Origin: Lachancea mirantina
Lineage: Eukaryota > Ascomycota > Saccharomycetes > Saccharomycetales > Saccharomycetaceae
Reading direction: 5' to 3'
Assembly (NCBI GenBank): GCA_900074745.1
Contig: LT598467.1
Coordinates: 1,116,001 to 1,180,000, forward strand
DNA: 64,000 bases
The position numbers and the translations under genes were made by a program. Position 1 is the stretch's first letter. Each line of letters begins with the position of its first letter. Below are positions 1 to 9,483 of this stretch, piece by piece. The notes under the pieces are model-generated. The model ran no database searches, was not told the origin of the DNA, and saw nothing but the letters and a program-made list of their open reading frames with translations.

Positions 1-85
1 GTGCTCATCTTCAGTATCGAAAACGAATAAAACCTTCCTAATCTACTAAACAAAAGTCAGATTTTTTTGGCCCCAGAGCTCATAA

Positions 86-94
86 AGTGGCAAC
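86..94 (+). promoter_or_regulatory. Weak Rpn4/PACE-like site upstream of BLM10
   Basis: AGTGGCAAC differs from the Rpn4 proteasome element GGTGGCAAA at its first and last base and lies about 43 bp before the BLM10 ATG. Rpn4 control of BLM10 would be expected from S. cerevisiae, but a two-mismatch site can arise by chance, so this is only suggestive. Confidence 0.3.
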
Positions 95-136
95 GTTACA
101 AGGATCTCATTGAAAAAAAATAGATTAATATTTAAG

Positions 137-3100
137 ATGACGGATCGACTCGAAGCACCAGTGCCATTGCGGCAAAAGATAGCATCAAAATTGAGCATGC
201 ATGACATGAAGACGGCACGTTCAAGTTCTAGTTCCGATAATATGGTACCCAAGAAATTGAAAACCGCCACCGACATGCGATTACTGTCACCCAAACGTCC
301 TAAATCGGCAGTGCCCTTTACAGGTTCAAAAAATGGTGATGGAAGTGGTTCCGAAGAAATAATGAAGCAAAGACTTCACTTTTATGATTTGGATTACGTC
401 CAGGATTTTGAACAACATTCTAGGAATATTTATGATGTCAATTCCAAATGGTTCAGTCGTGACGTCAAACCGAAATTATCCATGGAAGCTTTACTACCCT
501 ACCAGACAGAAACCCACATTGAACAAGCAAGTTATTTGTGTCATATTTTGGTCAATTTGTACATTGCGATCCGATCGTTAGATATCCAAGGTTTGATTTC
601 GATTTCGAGTAAAGATCTGGCAGAACTGGGTTCTGAGATTGATGAACTGGCTTTGAATACCGATATGTTCAGACTTGCTAACGAAAATGAGACGTCGTGG
701 AACGATATCAACAACTACGACGAGGACGAGGACGATGAAGAGCAGGATGAGGACGATTATGAGTATGATGGCCCCAGTTTTGGTGCGACAGGTAAGATTA
801 CTGCGAAATCGGCTACAATTATTAACGTGAACCATTGGACCAACGAACTTCGGAATTGTTTACATTTCGATTTTCCTATTTCACTTAGGAAAAAACTTGC
901 CGCGGTCTATTACAGTCTCGCATTGGTGCAGGGCCAACGTGTTTACCGTCAAATGCACGTCGATCTATTTGAGAGTTTGGTTACCATCAATGACGAAGAT
1001 ACTAATTTCGCAGAATTGCTCCTGGAAGCTGGGCTGGTGTTGGACCATGAACCCATGCAAAAGTTTTTAAGCGAGTTTCTGCCGTCCCCAGAAGCCGAAT
1101 ATAGCAGATTCGAAATTACGTGCAAACCAGATCATCAGCTGTTTCGACTTATGCTCAAATTAGCGCATTGTGCCAAACCCTTTTATCGTCGCGGTACGTT
1201 CATTTCCGCAGAAACTATGGACTATTACATTTCAAGCCTGGCGCCTTCAACAGCATTTTGCGTACTGCCTATCATGACTTCATTTGTTCCATACCAGTTT
1301 ACTAGTGAAAGGAGCATTGCCGACTATTTCCCGTTTGTGTTTACGCTTTGGACTGCAGCACCACCTTCTGTCGGTTCGGATACGCATTTCTACGATTTTG
1401 TAGGATGCGTAGCCGAGGAGGCACACAGAAGCATGCTAAAGCATGGCAAACTCGAGTGTCGGGGCCAAAGTGTGCTTAAGGAATATGGACTTTTTACTGA
1501 AGCACAATTGGATTTTTTATTGAACAGAATTCAAAACCATTTAAGGAATGACTTCCAAATCGTGTCTTTCAGCAGAGCAGTGAGACCTTTAATTTACTCT
1601 CTATATCCATCCTCGGCCACTTCATTTTTCGAAAAGATTAAAAGCTTACTAAAATCTGTTGAAACCTTCGTACATCCTTCTAACAATGGGCCCTGGACCA
1701 AAATAATAGCCAAGTTCGTGCACGGCTTTATCAAACTATATCACGAAAGGGTTAAATTAGAGCAAAGAACTGCTAAAGCTCACGAAATACCAGTTCTCAC
1801 GACTGAGAGCCATTCGTTATTACTGGACACTTTCATCGACGTCATATTCTTGGGCTCGCAGAACAAAAGCTCAGATATGACGAATTATTACATCTCCACT
1901 ATCGGCTATCTGCTTGACCTCAAATCGTCTCACAAAGAGCTCATTTTCGACAAAGTATTGCTTGACCTCTATGACTGTTTAATGGACCGTTATGTCAATT
2001 CTTCCCACCGTTTGATATCTTCGTTGAAGCAATTGACGAAAGCCGTGAGGTACATGATAATGGAGCCGCTCTATCGAGTTCACGTGACGAATATCCTTCT
2101 TATGCTCACTTCCAAGATTGACATGAATGACTTGACTTTGACGAGCAATATTATGAACTGCATTGTAACGATTTTTTCATTTATTCCACTCGAAAGCTTC
2201 ATTAAGGAGGACGAATACGTCAGTTTCGAGTCCCACACTCTTCCAGTGATCGAACAACATGCCTTGCATCTCAAACAAGGGCTCCACTCCGACACGTTTG
2301 AGTACAACGAGGCTACTCTGAATCAAGCGTTTAAGGCGTCAACGACGGTTTTCGAAAACATCACGAAGGTATACCTTGAAAAGCTTTTCCAACTCGTGGA
2401 TACAGATTTGGAAGAGGGTCTTATCAGCAAGATCAAACAGACGACATTGATCATGATCGAGTCAATGTCTGACGAAATTCTCAAGTCGTTCGTTGAATCT
2501 CTTGATAGAATGTTTTGGGACAATGATGCTTTCAAGGACAAAGAGCCAAACTATGAACTTATCACGACACCACTTGGTGTTTGTGCGCGACGTGATCCAG
2601 CTTTTGGTAGAAAGCTGTTGACTGCATTGATAATGAACATAAGAGATCAGATCAATAGGGGTGCTGGTTCTATAAGAAGCTCGTCGGAAATACAACCAAG
2701 GGATGTCAAGCTTTTGACATTCTTGACCGCCCTAACCGATGTTTTGCGGCTCTCCAGCCTGCTGATTAAAGAATTCTCAACTGATGTTTCAGAACTGTTG
2801 ACTTTTCTTTTCGATAAAATCACTAATCCCCCCCTTGACGTTCATACATCGTTAATCCTCCACAATGTTTTGTTATGTCTAACATCAACTGAAGTTATCG
2901 ATTTCAGACTTTTCAAAGGCTCGCGTCTTGATGCTAGAGAGAAGTGGGGTGGCATGCAATTTAGCCCACTTCGCTTTGAAAAAGAGCACTTGGATTTTGA
3001 ATGGCATATTCCAACAGCAGATGAGGTGTCGCTTGCTATTCAATTACTCGAGCAATTCACAAGTTATTGCATGGATAAGGTCGAAAATCTCATTGAACAT

Positions 3101-6100
3101 CAACAGAATGACTCCCGCTTCAGCGATAAACTAAAGAAGTACATCCTGATCATAGCCCATGCCCTTTCTGGTTCCAGCTTATTATTCGATCCAGATTTTA
3201 GCATTCGTCAAAATCCCGATTCCTTAATGGGATACAGAGAGAAGCTCCTCCTTCTAAAAAAGATTAGAGACAAGCAGTGCGACGGTCAGGAGCTAAACAT
3301 TGACATCGAGCAGATCAAATCGGAAAAGATTGATGGAGAGCTTCAAAGTAGTGATTACTCGGATTATTCTTCAGACGTCATGAATGAGATTAACGTCAAT
3401 TTTGGAATCAGTGAGGAAAATGTCAATTACTCGCTGTACGATGACACGTCCGGAGCTCCTTCTGGGATAGCTACACCAGAACCTCAGCATTTTTCGGGAG
3501 AAAATCAAAGTTCTGCATTGAGTGGAAGCCTTGCTTTCAGAAATTTAGACATATTTTCGTGCAATTATTACTTCGCTGATGGCAAAGCCAAAGACGACCC
3601 TCTGTATCTCAAAGTGCATATGCTTAGGTCAAGATTGGGCAAGTTCTTCCACAGACTCTTCAAAATTTTTAGCATTCACCATGAAGACAATGTCGTTCTT
3701 TTCAAAATACTTCTACATGCAATTAAGGTTTGGTTTACAGACGTGGGTCAAGAGACCATATTTGGGGGTGATCCTGGTCCATTTCTTGATGTTGATTTCT
3801 TGGAAAATATTCAAAACATTGCACACATTGAAGAGCCTTATACCAGAACCTGCTTCGCCGTGAAAGCTCAAGTTCTACACGAAGCGCGACTGCTTTTGCG
3901 GTCCACAAACCGATCACCCTCTAGGCTCGAAAAGGTTCTGTTGAACGATGTTATCAAAATGTCAACATCTCTTTATCCAAATATTCACAAGCCTGCTCAG
4001 GCATGTATGGCTCAGGGCATGAAGCAATTAGTGGGATCTTTTGCCATGGTTATGAAGCAAACTTTGAAATTATTGAATGCTGCTCTAGATTCTGACAACG
4101 AGGAAAAGGTGAATGTCATTCTTGAAGTGCTGATGATCAAAAAAATCCAGAGAAAGCTTTTTTCAGATTATGAAAACATCGAAGACTTGACACGTCTCCT
4201 ATTAAGAGCTTCGAAAATGAATAATCTTGATGTCTCTTTGAAGGCGGACAGTGTTTTAACCGAGATTTCCACTTCCTTGAAGATCCCTTCGAGTGTCTGC
4301 ATCCTGGACCCCGAGCCAACGTCACAATTGAAGCCTCCTGATTCCTCGATAGAACAACAGGTTAGTGCCATTCAAAAAGTGAAATTTGGGAAGAGACAAC
4401 ATTATATTTCAATTTTGATCCAACTAGAGGATCAACTTCTGCTTGTGGCACGTGCTGAACATGAATTGAGATGGAAAAGCAGGCTGCTAGTGTTGAAAAT
4501 GATTTTAAAGATTCAATCCAGCCTTGAAATCCCGCCTAATCGCCAAGTTTTAGTTCAGATCTTGGAAATGGCGGAGAATAAACATCCCGAAATTGTTCAT
4601 CTTTCAATAAAGGCCATTTTGAGTGTTGGCAATAAGATGTTATCGCTCGGGGCCTACCACTATAATTTGAAAAATGCGTATGACCTCAATTTTCAGCGAG
4701 ACGAACTCAAAACAATCAAGACTGACGTGAAAGGTTTCAATGATCACTTTAAGACTGAAATGAAAAACTTTGAAAATCCTTCATACTTCATTGATGCCAA
4801 AGCTTTTGTGGGATATCTTTCGTGGGGCAGAGAGATGGACGTTGTGAGTCAGACGGTTGCTCACTCTGGCTTACCTCTTTTTAACCTCAAATCAAACGAC
4901 CTCAAGACCTTGAAGATATTTGGCGAGAAGCTCACTAAGAAATTTATTTTTGATACCATGGATATCTTGATTCAGGATAACGAGAGTCGTGGAATTTATA
5001 GCAGCGCGAACATCGAGTTTTTCGCTTTACTCACAGCTTTGATTTCAAATAACCTGACTGCTTTGCAATTTTCAGACCTTTTGGAAGCCTGCGAGAAATA
5101 TTACGACAAAAGCGATAAGGCATCCATGATTATGTCAGTTGAGTTAATGGCAGGGCTTCTCATGGGGTCCAAGAACACCAAAGCGGCGGATCTGGCGCAA
5201 AGAGACGAATTTTTGGTAAAGTTTATCGATAGCTGCCTTGACTCGGAATTTAATCAGGATTCATCCGACATTTGGGCTGTATTTTGTTGGTGGTTACCAA
5301 CAACAATTGACATCAGAAGGTGTAAAGTGCTTTTTAATAAGCTCACTGATGTCCAAAATTTGTTCAACAAGAATTCAGATGCATCTGCCGAACAGGCTTC
5401 AAAAATTTCTCTCCTTAAGAACATTTCGGCGAGTTTGGGTTTCCGAGCCCCCACATCCGAGGAAGTCTTGCCCTTTTTGACATTTGACCATCCTTATGAT
5501 CAAGTGAGACAGGCGATTGCCAGGTTATTCGCTACACTTTTGCAAACCAGACTAAATCCTTCGTTTTCCAGCGTTCCAGAACTCCTAGAATATACGTCAA
5601 ATGAATCTGGCCTGGGCAGACGTATAAGGTTTGTACCAGAAGTCTTCCATCAGAAAATTCAATGGCTATTTGATGACATCGAGAAAAACCGCAATGAAGT
5701 CGAAGGACTGTCGCCCCAAGAGATTATACGCACGAAGTATTACTTTCAAGCTTGCACTGCGTTAAATTGGCTGATATCATTCATGCAGAGTCAAACAAGC
5801 GGCATACTGATTAGCTACTTGAAAGATCATATTGCGCCTTTCCTGATGAATTTGGCGCAGATGCGGGAATTGTGTTCTTTGGCGAAATTGGATCCAGGTT
5901 CATGCTACATTTCGATGTCTGTGTGGCCGTTAAATGCGGAAGAAGTCGACACCGTTATGGCTTTGTTTGGTAGTATGAGCCTAAAAACGTCCAACGAAAT
6001 CCGGTTGCATCTCACGTTTCTCGAAAACTTTTACTCGAGGAATATGTTGATGCTTTCAGCCTCCCAAAAGCAGTTGCTTCTCGACTACGTCGTACATTAC

Positions 6101-6535
6101 ATCTACGACGAACAGCATGTCGAAGTACGACTACGTGCTGCGAATGTACTATCCGGAATTGTGCACAATCTGCGGGAGAAAGAAATTTTGGAAGAACTCA
6201 TTACTAAGTTTGAAAGTGGCCTAGGAAAATTCTCTCTCATTGAAAAGAGAACATTATCAAAGTCCAGTTCCGAGGTTCATGGGTCTGTCATTGGATTAGG
6301 TGCCGTTATCTCTGCTTTCCCATATGTCTTCCCGCTACCTCAATGGATTCCACGTCAATTGAGTTTCCTGGCATCGTGGGCTCGAACCAGTGGCGTAGCA
6401 GGAGCAGCCGCGAAAGAGATTATCAGCGGCTTTAAGAAAGTACGCGCAGACACTTGGCACGTGGATCGTGCCGTTTTCACTAGCGACGAATTAGAAGATC
6501 TCGAGGGAGTCACTTGGCGAAGTTACTATGCGTGA
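137..6535 (+). CDS. BLM10: Proteasome activator Blm10 (PA200 family)
   Basis: A 2132-residue protein, almost the length of S. cerevisiae Blm10 (about 2143). Blm10/PA200 is a HEAT-repeat solenoid that caps the 20S proteasome core and helps its assembly and gate opening. The protein ends in the residues YYA, the HbYX-type tail by which Blm10 docks into pockets of the alpha ring, so the C-terminus looks functional. A strongly acidic stretch lies at about residues 194-212 and the rest is helical, leucine-rich repeat-like sequence. The open frame extends upstream to a TTG at 110, but the first ATG is at 137 (protein begins MTDRLEAP). It precedes SEC4 on the same strand, as in S. cerevisiae chromosome VI. 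A weak Rpn4-like site lies at 86-94. Identification is secure from length, tail and neighbours. Confidence 0.95.
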   Translation: MTDRLEAPVPLRQKIASKLSMHDMKTARSSSSSDNMVPKKLKTATDMRLLSPKRPKSAVPFTGSKNGDGSGSEEIMKQRLHFYDLDYVQDFEQHSRNIYDVNSKWFSRDVKPKLSMEALLPYQTETHIEQASYLCHILVNLYIAIRSLDIQGLISISSKDLAELGSEIDELALNTDMFRLANENETSWNDINNYDEDEDDEEQDEDDYEYDGPSFGATGKITAKSATIINVNHWTNELRNCLHFDFPISLRKKLAAVYYSLALVQGQRVYRQMHVDLFESLVTINDEDTNFAELLLEAGLVLDHEPMQKFLSEFLPSPEAEYSRFEITCKPDHQLFRLMLKLAHCAKPFYRRGTFISAETMDYYISSLAPSTAFCVLPIMTSFVPYQFTSERSIADYFPFVFTLWTAAPPSVGSDTHFYDFVGCVAEEAHRSMLKHGKLECRGQSVLKEYGLFTEAQLDFLLNRIQNHLRNDFQIVSFSRAVRPLIYSLYPSSATSFFEKIKSLLKSVETFVHPSNNGPWTKIIAKFVHGFIKLYHERVKLEQRTAKAHEIPVLTTESHSLLLDTFIDVIFLGSQNKSSDMTNYYISTIGYLLDLKSSHKELIFDKVLLDLYDCLMDRYVNSSHRLISSLKQLTKAVRYMIMEPLYRVHVTNILLMLTSKIDMNDLTLTSNIMNCIVTIFSFIPLESFIKEDEYVSFESHTLPVIEQHALHLKQGLHSDTFEYNEATLNQAFKASTTVFENITKVYLEKLFQLVDTDLEEGLISKIKQTTLIMIESMSDEILKSFVESLDRMFWDNDAFKDKEPNYELITTPLGVCARRDPAFGRKLLTALIMNIRDQINRGAGSIRSSSEIQPRDVKLLTFLTALTDVLRLSSLLIKEFSTDVSELLTFLFDKITNPPLDVHTSLILHNVLLCLTSTEVIDFRLFKGSRLDAREKWGGMQFSPLRFEKEHLDFEWHIPTADEVSLAIQLLEQFTSYCMDKVENLIEHQQNDSRFSDKLKKYILIIAHALSGSSLLFDPDFSIRQNPDSLMGYREKLLLLKKIRDKQCDGQELNIDIEQIKSEKIDGELQSSDYSDYSSDVMNEINVNFGISEENVNYSLYDDTSGAPSGIATPEPQHFSGENQSSALSGSLAFRNLDIFSCNYYFADGKAKDDPLYLKVHMLRSRLGKFFHRLFKIFSIHHEDNVVLFKILLHAIKVWFTDVGQETIFGGDPGPFLDVDFLENIQNIAHIEEPYTRTCFAVKAQVLHEARLLLRSTNRSPSRLEKVLLNDVIKMSTSLYPNIHKPAQACMAQGMKQLVGSFAMVMKQTLKLLNAALDSDNEEKVNVILEVLMIKKIQRKLFSDYENIEDLTRLLLRASKMNNLDVSLKADSVLTEISTSLKIPSSVCILDPEPTSQLKPPDSSIEQQVSAIQKVKFGKRQHYISILIQLEDQLLLVARAEHELRWKSRLLVLKMILKIQSSLEIPPNRQVLVQILEMAENKHPEIVHLSIKAILSVGNKMLSLGAYHYNLKNAYDLNFQRDELKTIKTDVKGFNDHFKTEMKNFENPSYFIDAKAFVGYLSWGREMDVVSQTVAHSGLPLFNLKSNDLKTLKIFGEKLTKKFIFDTMDILIQDNESRGIYSSANIEFFALLTALISNNLTALQFSDLLEACEKYYDKSDKASMIMSVELMAGLLMGSKNTKAADLAQRDEFLVKFIDSCLDSEFNQDSSDIWAVFCWWLPTTIDIRRCKVLFNKLTDVQNLFNKNSDASAEQASKISLLKNISASLGFRAPTSEEVLPFLTFDHPYDQVRQAIARLFATLLQTRLNPSFSSVPELLEYTSNESGLGRRIRFVPEVFHQKIQWLFDDIEKNRNEVEGLSPQEIIRTKYYFQACTALNWLISFMQSQTSGILISYLKDHIAPFLMNLAQMRELCSLAKLDPGSCYISMSVWPLNAEEVDTVMALFGSMSLKTSNEIRLHLTFLENFYSRNMLMLSASQKQLLLDYVVHYIYDEQHVEVRLRAANVLSGIVHNLREKEILEELITKFESGLGKFSLIEKRTLSKSSSEVHGSVIGLGAVISAFPYVFPLPQWIPRQLSFLASWARTSGVAGAAAKEIISGFKKVRADTWHVDRAVFTSDELEDLEGVTWRSYYA

Positions 6536-6984
6536 GGTCCTGATCAGAAGCGTACTGAAGAGTACAATTTACTAAAGATGAACAAATTCTTAAGGTTTCC
6601 GCTCGTTTTCGTTGCGGGTTTTCTCTGCTTTGATGATGACAATGCATTAACAGTTTTCTGCGCTTTTAATGCTCATGATCTTTAGTGTATAGACTACCAA
6701 GCCGATTGTTTTTTTAGCACCAAGTAGTGTCACTTTACCTGGTTTACTGCTGGCTTTTATAGTCTGGCTCTTATAACTATATCGCCTTTCCGGGTCTATG
6801 AGCCTGGTAGTGTGAAATTTTTTTCTTTTTCTCAAGTATCGTAGAATTCGAAATTTGATGTAAAGATCACCAACCATAAGAACCACCCCCCAAAAAGAGT
6901 TGAGGCTAAATAAGCGACAAAGAACTTGTTTTAAGATTCTAAAGCCATTGAAATCGAAAAGAAAGGGTCTGATTTTGCTAAATA
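6536..6984. other. Intergenic spacer BLM10-SEC4
   Basis: 449 bp between two genes on the same strand. It should hold the BLM10 3' end and the SEC4 promoter. I see A/T-rich tracts and a short C-run near 6884-6891 but no RNA gene, no repeat and no recognisable transcription-factor site. The only open frame over 60 codons is on the minus strand and resembles nothing known to me. Confidence 0.5.
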
Positions 6985-7626
6985 ATGTCAGGATTGAGAA
7001 CGGTATCGTCTTCGTCTGCGAACGGTAAGAATTACGATTCGATTATGAAGATTCTTTTGGTTGGTGATTCTGGGGTTGGTAAATCGTGCCTTTTAGTTAG
7101 ATTTGTTGAAGACAAGTTCAGCCCATCCTTCATTACGACAATTGGGATCGATTTCAAGATCAAAACCGTTGATATTAATGGTAAGAAGGTCAAATTGCAA
7201 TTGTGGGACACAGCGGGTCAAGAAAGATTTCGGACGATTACAACGGCTTACTACAGAGGTGCAATGGGCATCATTCTCGTTTACGACGTAACTGATGAAC
7301 GTACTTTTGCTAATATCAAACAATGGTTTAGCACGGTCAACCAACATGCGAACGACGAAGCGCAATTGCTTTTGGTCGGTAACAAGAGCGATATGGATAC
7401 ACGGGCAGTCACTACGGAACAAGGTGAAACACTGGCCAAAGAACTTGGTATCCCTTTTGTCGAGGCAAGCGCCAAAGACGACACTAACGTCAACGACATC
7501 TTTTTCCAACTTGCGAAGTTGATTCAAGAGAAAATCGAAAGTGAAAAGATTGTCGGAGGTCAGGGCAAAGACGGCAGTATTAACATCAATGGCGGTGGGA
7601 ACGGGACGAAATCCAACTGTTGTTAA
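6985..7626 (+). CDS. SEC4: Rab GTPase Sec4, post-Golgi secretion
   Basis: A 213-residue Rab-family GTPase (S. cerevisiae Sec4 is 215). Sec4 sits on secretory vesicles and, in the GTP form, recruits the exocyst for fusion at the plasma membrane. Visible motifs: P-loop GDSGVGKS at residues 27-34, switch I with the conserved TTIGIDF, switch II WDTAGQE at about 74-80, guanine-specificity NKSD at about 133-136, SAK near 162, and a C-terminal Cys-Cys for double geranylgeranylation. The Ser-rich N-terminal extension before the G domain matches Sec4 rather than Ypt1. It follows BLM10 and precedes the VTC gene, the order seen on S. cerevisiae chromosome VI. Nothing is odd about the reading frame; the frame antisense to it at 7093-7527 is a coding shadow. 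Confidence 0.96.
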   Translation: MSGLRTVSSSSANGKNYDSIMKILLVGDSGVGKSCLLVRFVEDKFSPSFITTIGIDFKIKTVDINGKKVKLQLWDTAGQERFRTITTAYYRGAMGIILVYDVTDERTFANIKQWFSTVNQHANDEAQLLLVGNKSDMDTRAVTTEQGETLAKELGIPFVEASAKDDTNVNDIFFQLAKLIQEKIESEKIVGGQGKDGSININGGGNGTKSNCC

Positions 7627-8570
7627 GCTGCTAGTAGTTCACGCATTTATCTTTGATTTCTCGTGCGTCATTCCGTCACTTTATCCTATGTGTGTAAAAA
7701 TGGGTAGGCCCTGGTGGCCTATTTATCAAATTATGAAATCCTGAATTTTGCAAAGCGTACGGCTTGGATCTCGGCTTTATACACGCGAAGACGTGTTGAA
7801 GAAGCGGGGGTTCTGGACAGCGGTTTACGTGAGCTCTTTCATAAATGTGTATTAAAGAATTTGTCCGAAATAGAATTTATAAGGGCGTCTTGGAGGGAAA
7901 AGAAGGGATACTGGACCGAGAAGATATGGCTGCTCTTTAGACGCTTTTGCTAAAATGCGGGAATAAGAATAGGCCATCATCATGCGAGTAAGGTCAAAAA
8001 AATACTGGCGAAATCCAGGAAAGGCGTCAGAAAGCTCACGAATTTCCAAAACTTGGTATGCGCGATTCTTACCCACGGAACATCGTCGATCTGAAATAAG
8101 CTAACTTGCTCCAAGAGTGCAAAGCCACTTGGTCATGAGTTCACCCATAATTTTTCAAGGATTTTTTTGTTGTTGCCAATTGTCTTAAAGAATGTCAGAG
8201 ACGGCGCTTGCAGCGAGCCCTAGCTTTGAATGATCTACAAAACTACATTTCATTGAGGTTAAGCGGCGTTTTTGGTATTGCATAGCCTTCAGTTTGGTCA
8301 TTTAGTTCTCAGCTCTTTTACTTGTGAAATGAACTAAGTGTCGAAGGCTTCTGTTTCCATGGGTATGTCAATATGATGCCTCGAAAACTTGTCACTCCGT
8401 GTCCATAAATTTCTTGTAGATGGATTTTTTTATCGCCTGTTAATCCAGCGCGATAAATCCTGAGAATTCTCACCCCAAGCCATCAATTCTTCTTGCGATG
8501 ATGTGATGACTTCATAGCTCCCCCCCACTTCAATACCAAGCTTTCGGGTGTGTAATTCTGTCATTACTAT

Positions 8571-8578
8571 CACGTGGT
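8571..8578 (+). promoter_or_regulatory. CACGTG E-box, possible distal Pho4 site
   Basis: CACGTGGT, about 905 bp upstream of the VTC gene start. The core is the Pho4/Cbf1 E-box. Being so far from the start it is less convincing than the proximal copy at 9312. Confidence 0.35.
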
Positions 8579-9311
8579 CTAAGATCTGAATGTTTCAATT
8601 CAACCATATAATCTGTCAGACTCAGTTTCCAGCACTTTATCAATTGATGATTTCAGACTCCACCGATTTTACAGTCCTATCACGTAATCAGAGTCGAGTA
8701 TCGATAAGAACTCATTTTTTCTAGTCGCTACATCCAAGATCATCGAGCAAAGGGTGCCTCAACATACTAAAAAATTTCAGAAAATTCTTAAAACCAACTT
8801 TAAATTCGCAGAACAATGAAAAATGTATACCATTTCTCTATATATTCACAGCCCTTTGGCTAGTAAACCAAATTGAATAAATCTCAATTTTTAAAGTTTT
8901 AAATTCGCCGAGGTGTTAAAAAATTGGCACTCAAGCAAACCATTCCGACACTTTAAAATTTTATCCCAATCTAACGTACCCACCGCTAACTTCTTCGGAA
9001 TGACCATGACGATGGCTTTGTCCGGGTTTAATGCATACTTGACTTGATTGGCATTTCATACCGGTTAGTTGAGAAGTGAGTTATCGCCATGTACGAATGG
9101 ATGGCTCAGTGAATGGCTTCTATGCCGAGCCTGCAACAAATCACTTGTAAAAATGGTATCAAACTTAATCAAATGTTTACAACTCGGTCATGAATATTGT
9201 TATGTTAGAGGGGATCGAATAATGGACAGTAGGGAGAGAGTAACGTTTTCTTATAAAATTATTACACATCTCAATAACTTTTGACAAAACTGTCATCGAG
9301 GTCGCGTGCTC

Positions 9312-9319
9312 CACGTGGG
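9312..9319 (+). promoter_or_regulatory. Pho4-type site CACGTGGG upstream of VTC gene
   Basis: CACGTGGG is the high-affinity form of the Pho4 binding site and lies about 165 bp before the ATG of the VTC subunit gene. VTC genes of S. cerevisiae belong to the phosphate-starvation (PHO) regulon, so site and gene function agree. Direct sequence match; binding itself is inferred. Confidence 0.65.
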
Positions 9320-9483
9320 TTGTATTAGGCCAAGTATCATTAAGGTCGATGAAAAAAAAGGTCAGGATCCGGTTTAAATAGGAACTTGAATCTGTTTGAA
9401 TAGCACCATTTGAACTGTCGCTTGCGTTGTTGAGAACTAGATACCGGTTCCAGCTGAAAGGAATCGAAGTCTTTTGAGCCAAA

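Larger units (their letters stand above)
7627..9483. other. Long intergenic spacer SEC4-VTC2
   Basis: 1857 bp, unusually long for this compact region. Near the SEC4 end is a small hairpin (TAGGCC, 5-nt loop, GGCCTA at 7705-7721). The half near the VTC gene carries two CACGTG sites (8571 and 9312, listed separately). Several frames of 60-110 codons occur on both strands but none resembles a known protein, has a partner-like composition or overlaps conserved synteny. No tRNA box pair and no recognisable snRNA or snoRNA were found. Either a long promoter, an unannotated RNA, or relics of lost genes could account for the length. Confidence 0.45.

Noticed and set aside
7093-7527. 144-codon frame antisense to SEC4
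   Set aside because: Fully inside a conserved GTPase gene on the other strand; a coding shadow.
8503-8589. Possible C/D-box snoRNA: GTGATGA then CTGA 87 bases later
   Set aside because: No terminal stem forms between the flanks and no internal C'/D' boxes were clear; boxes this short occur often by chance.
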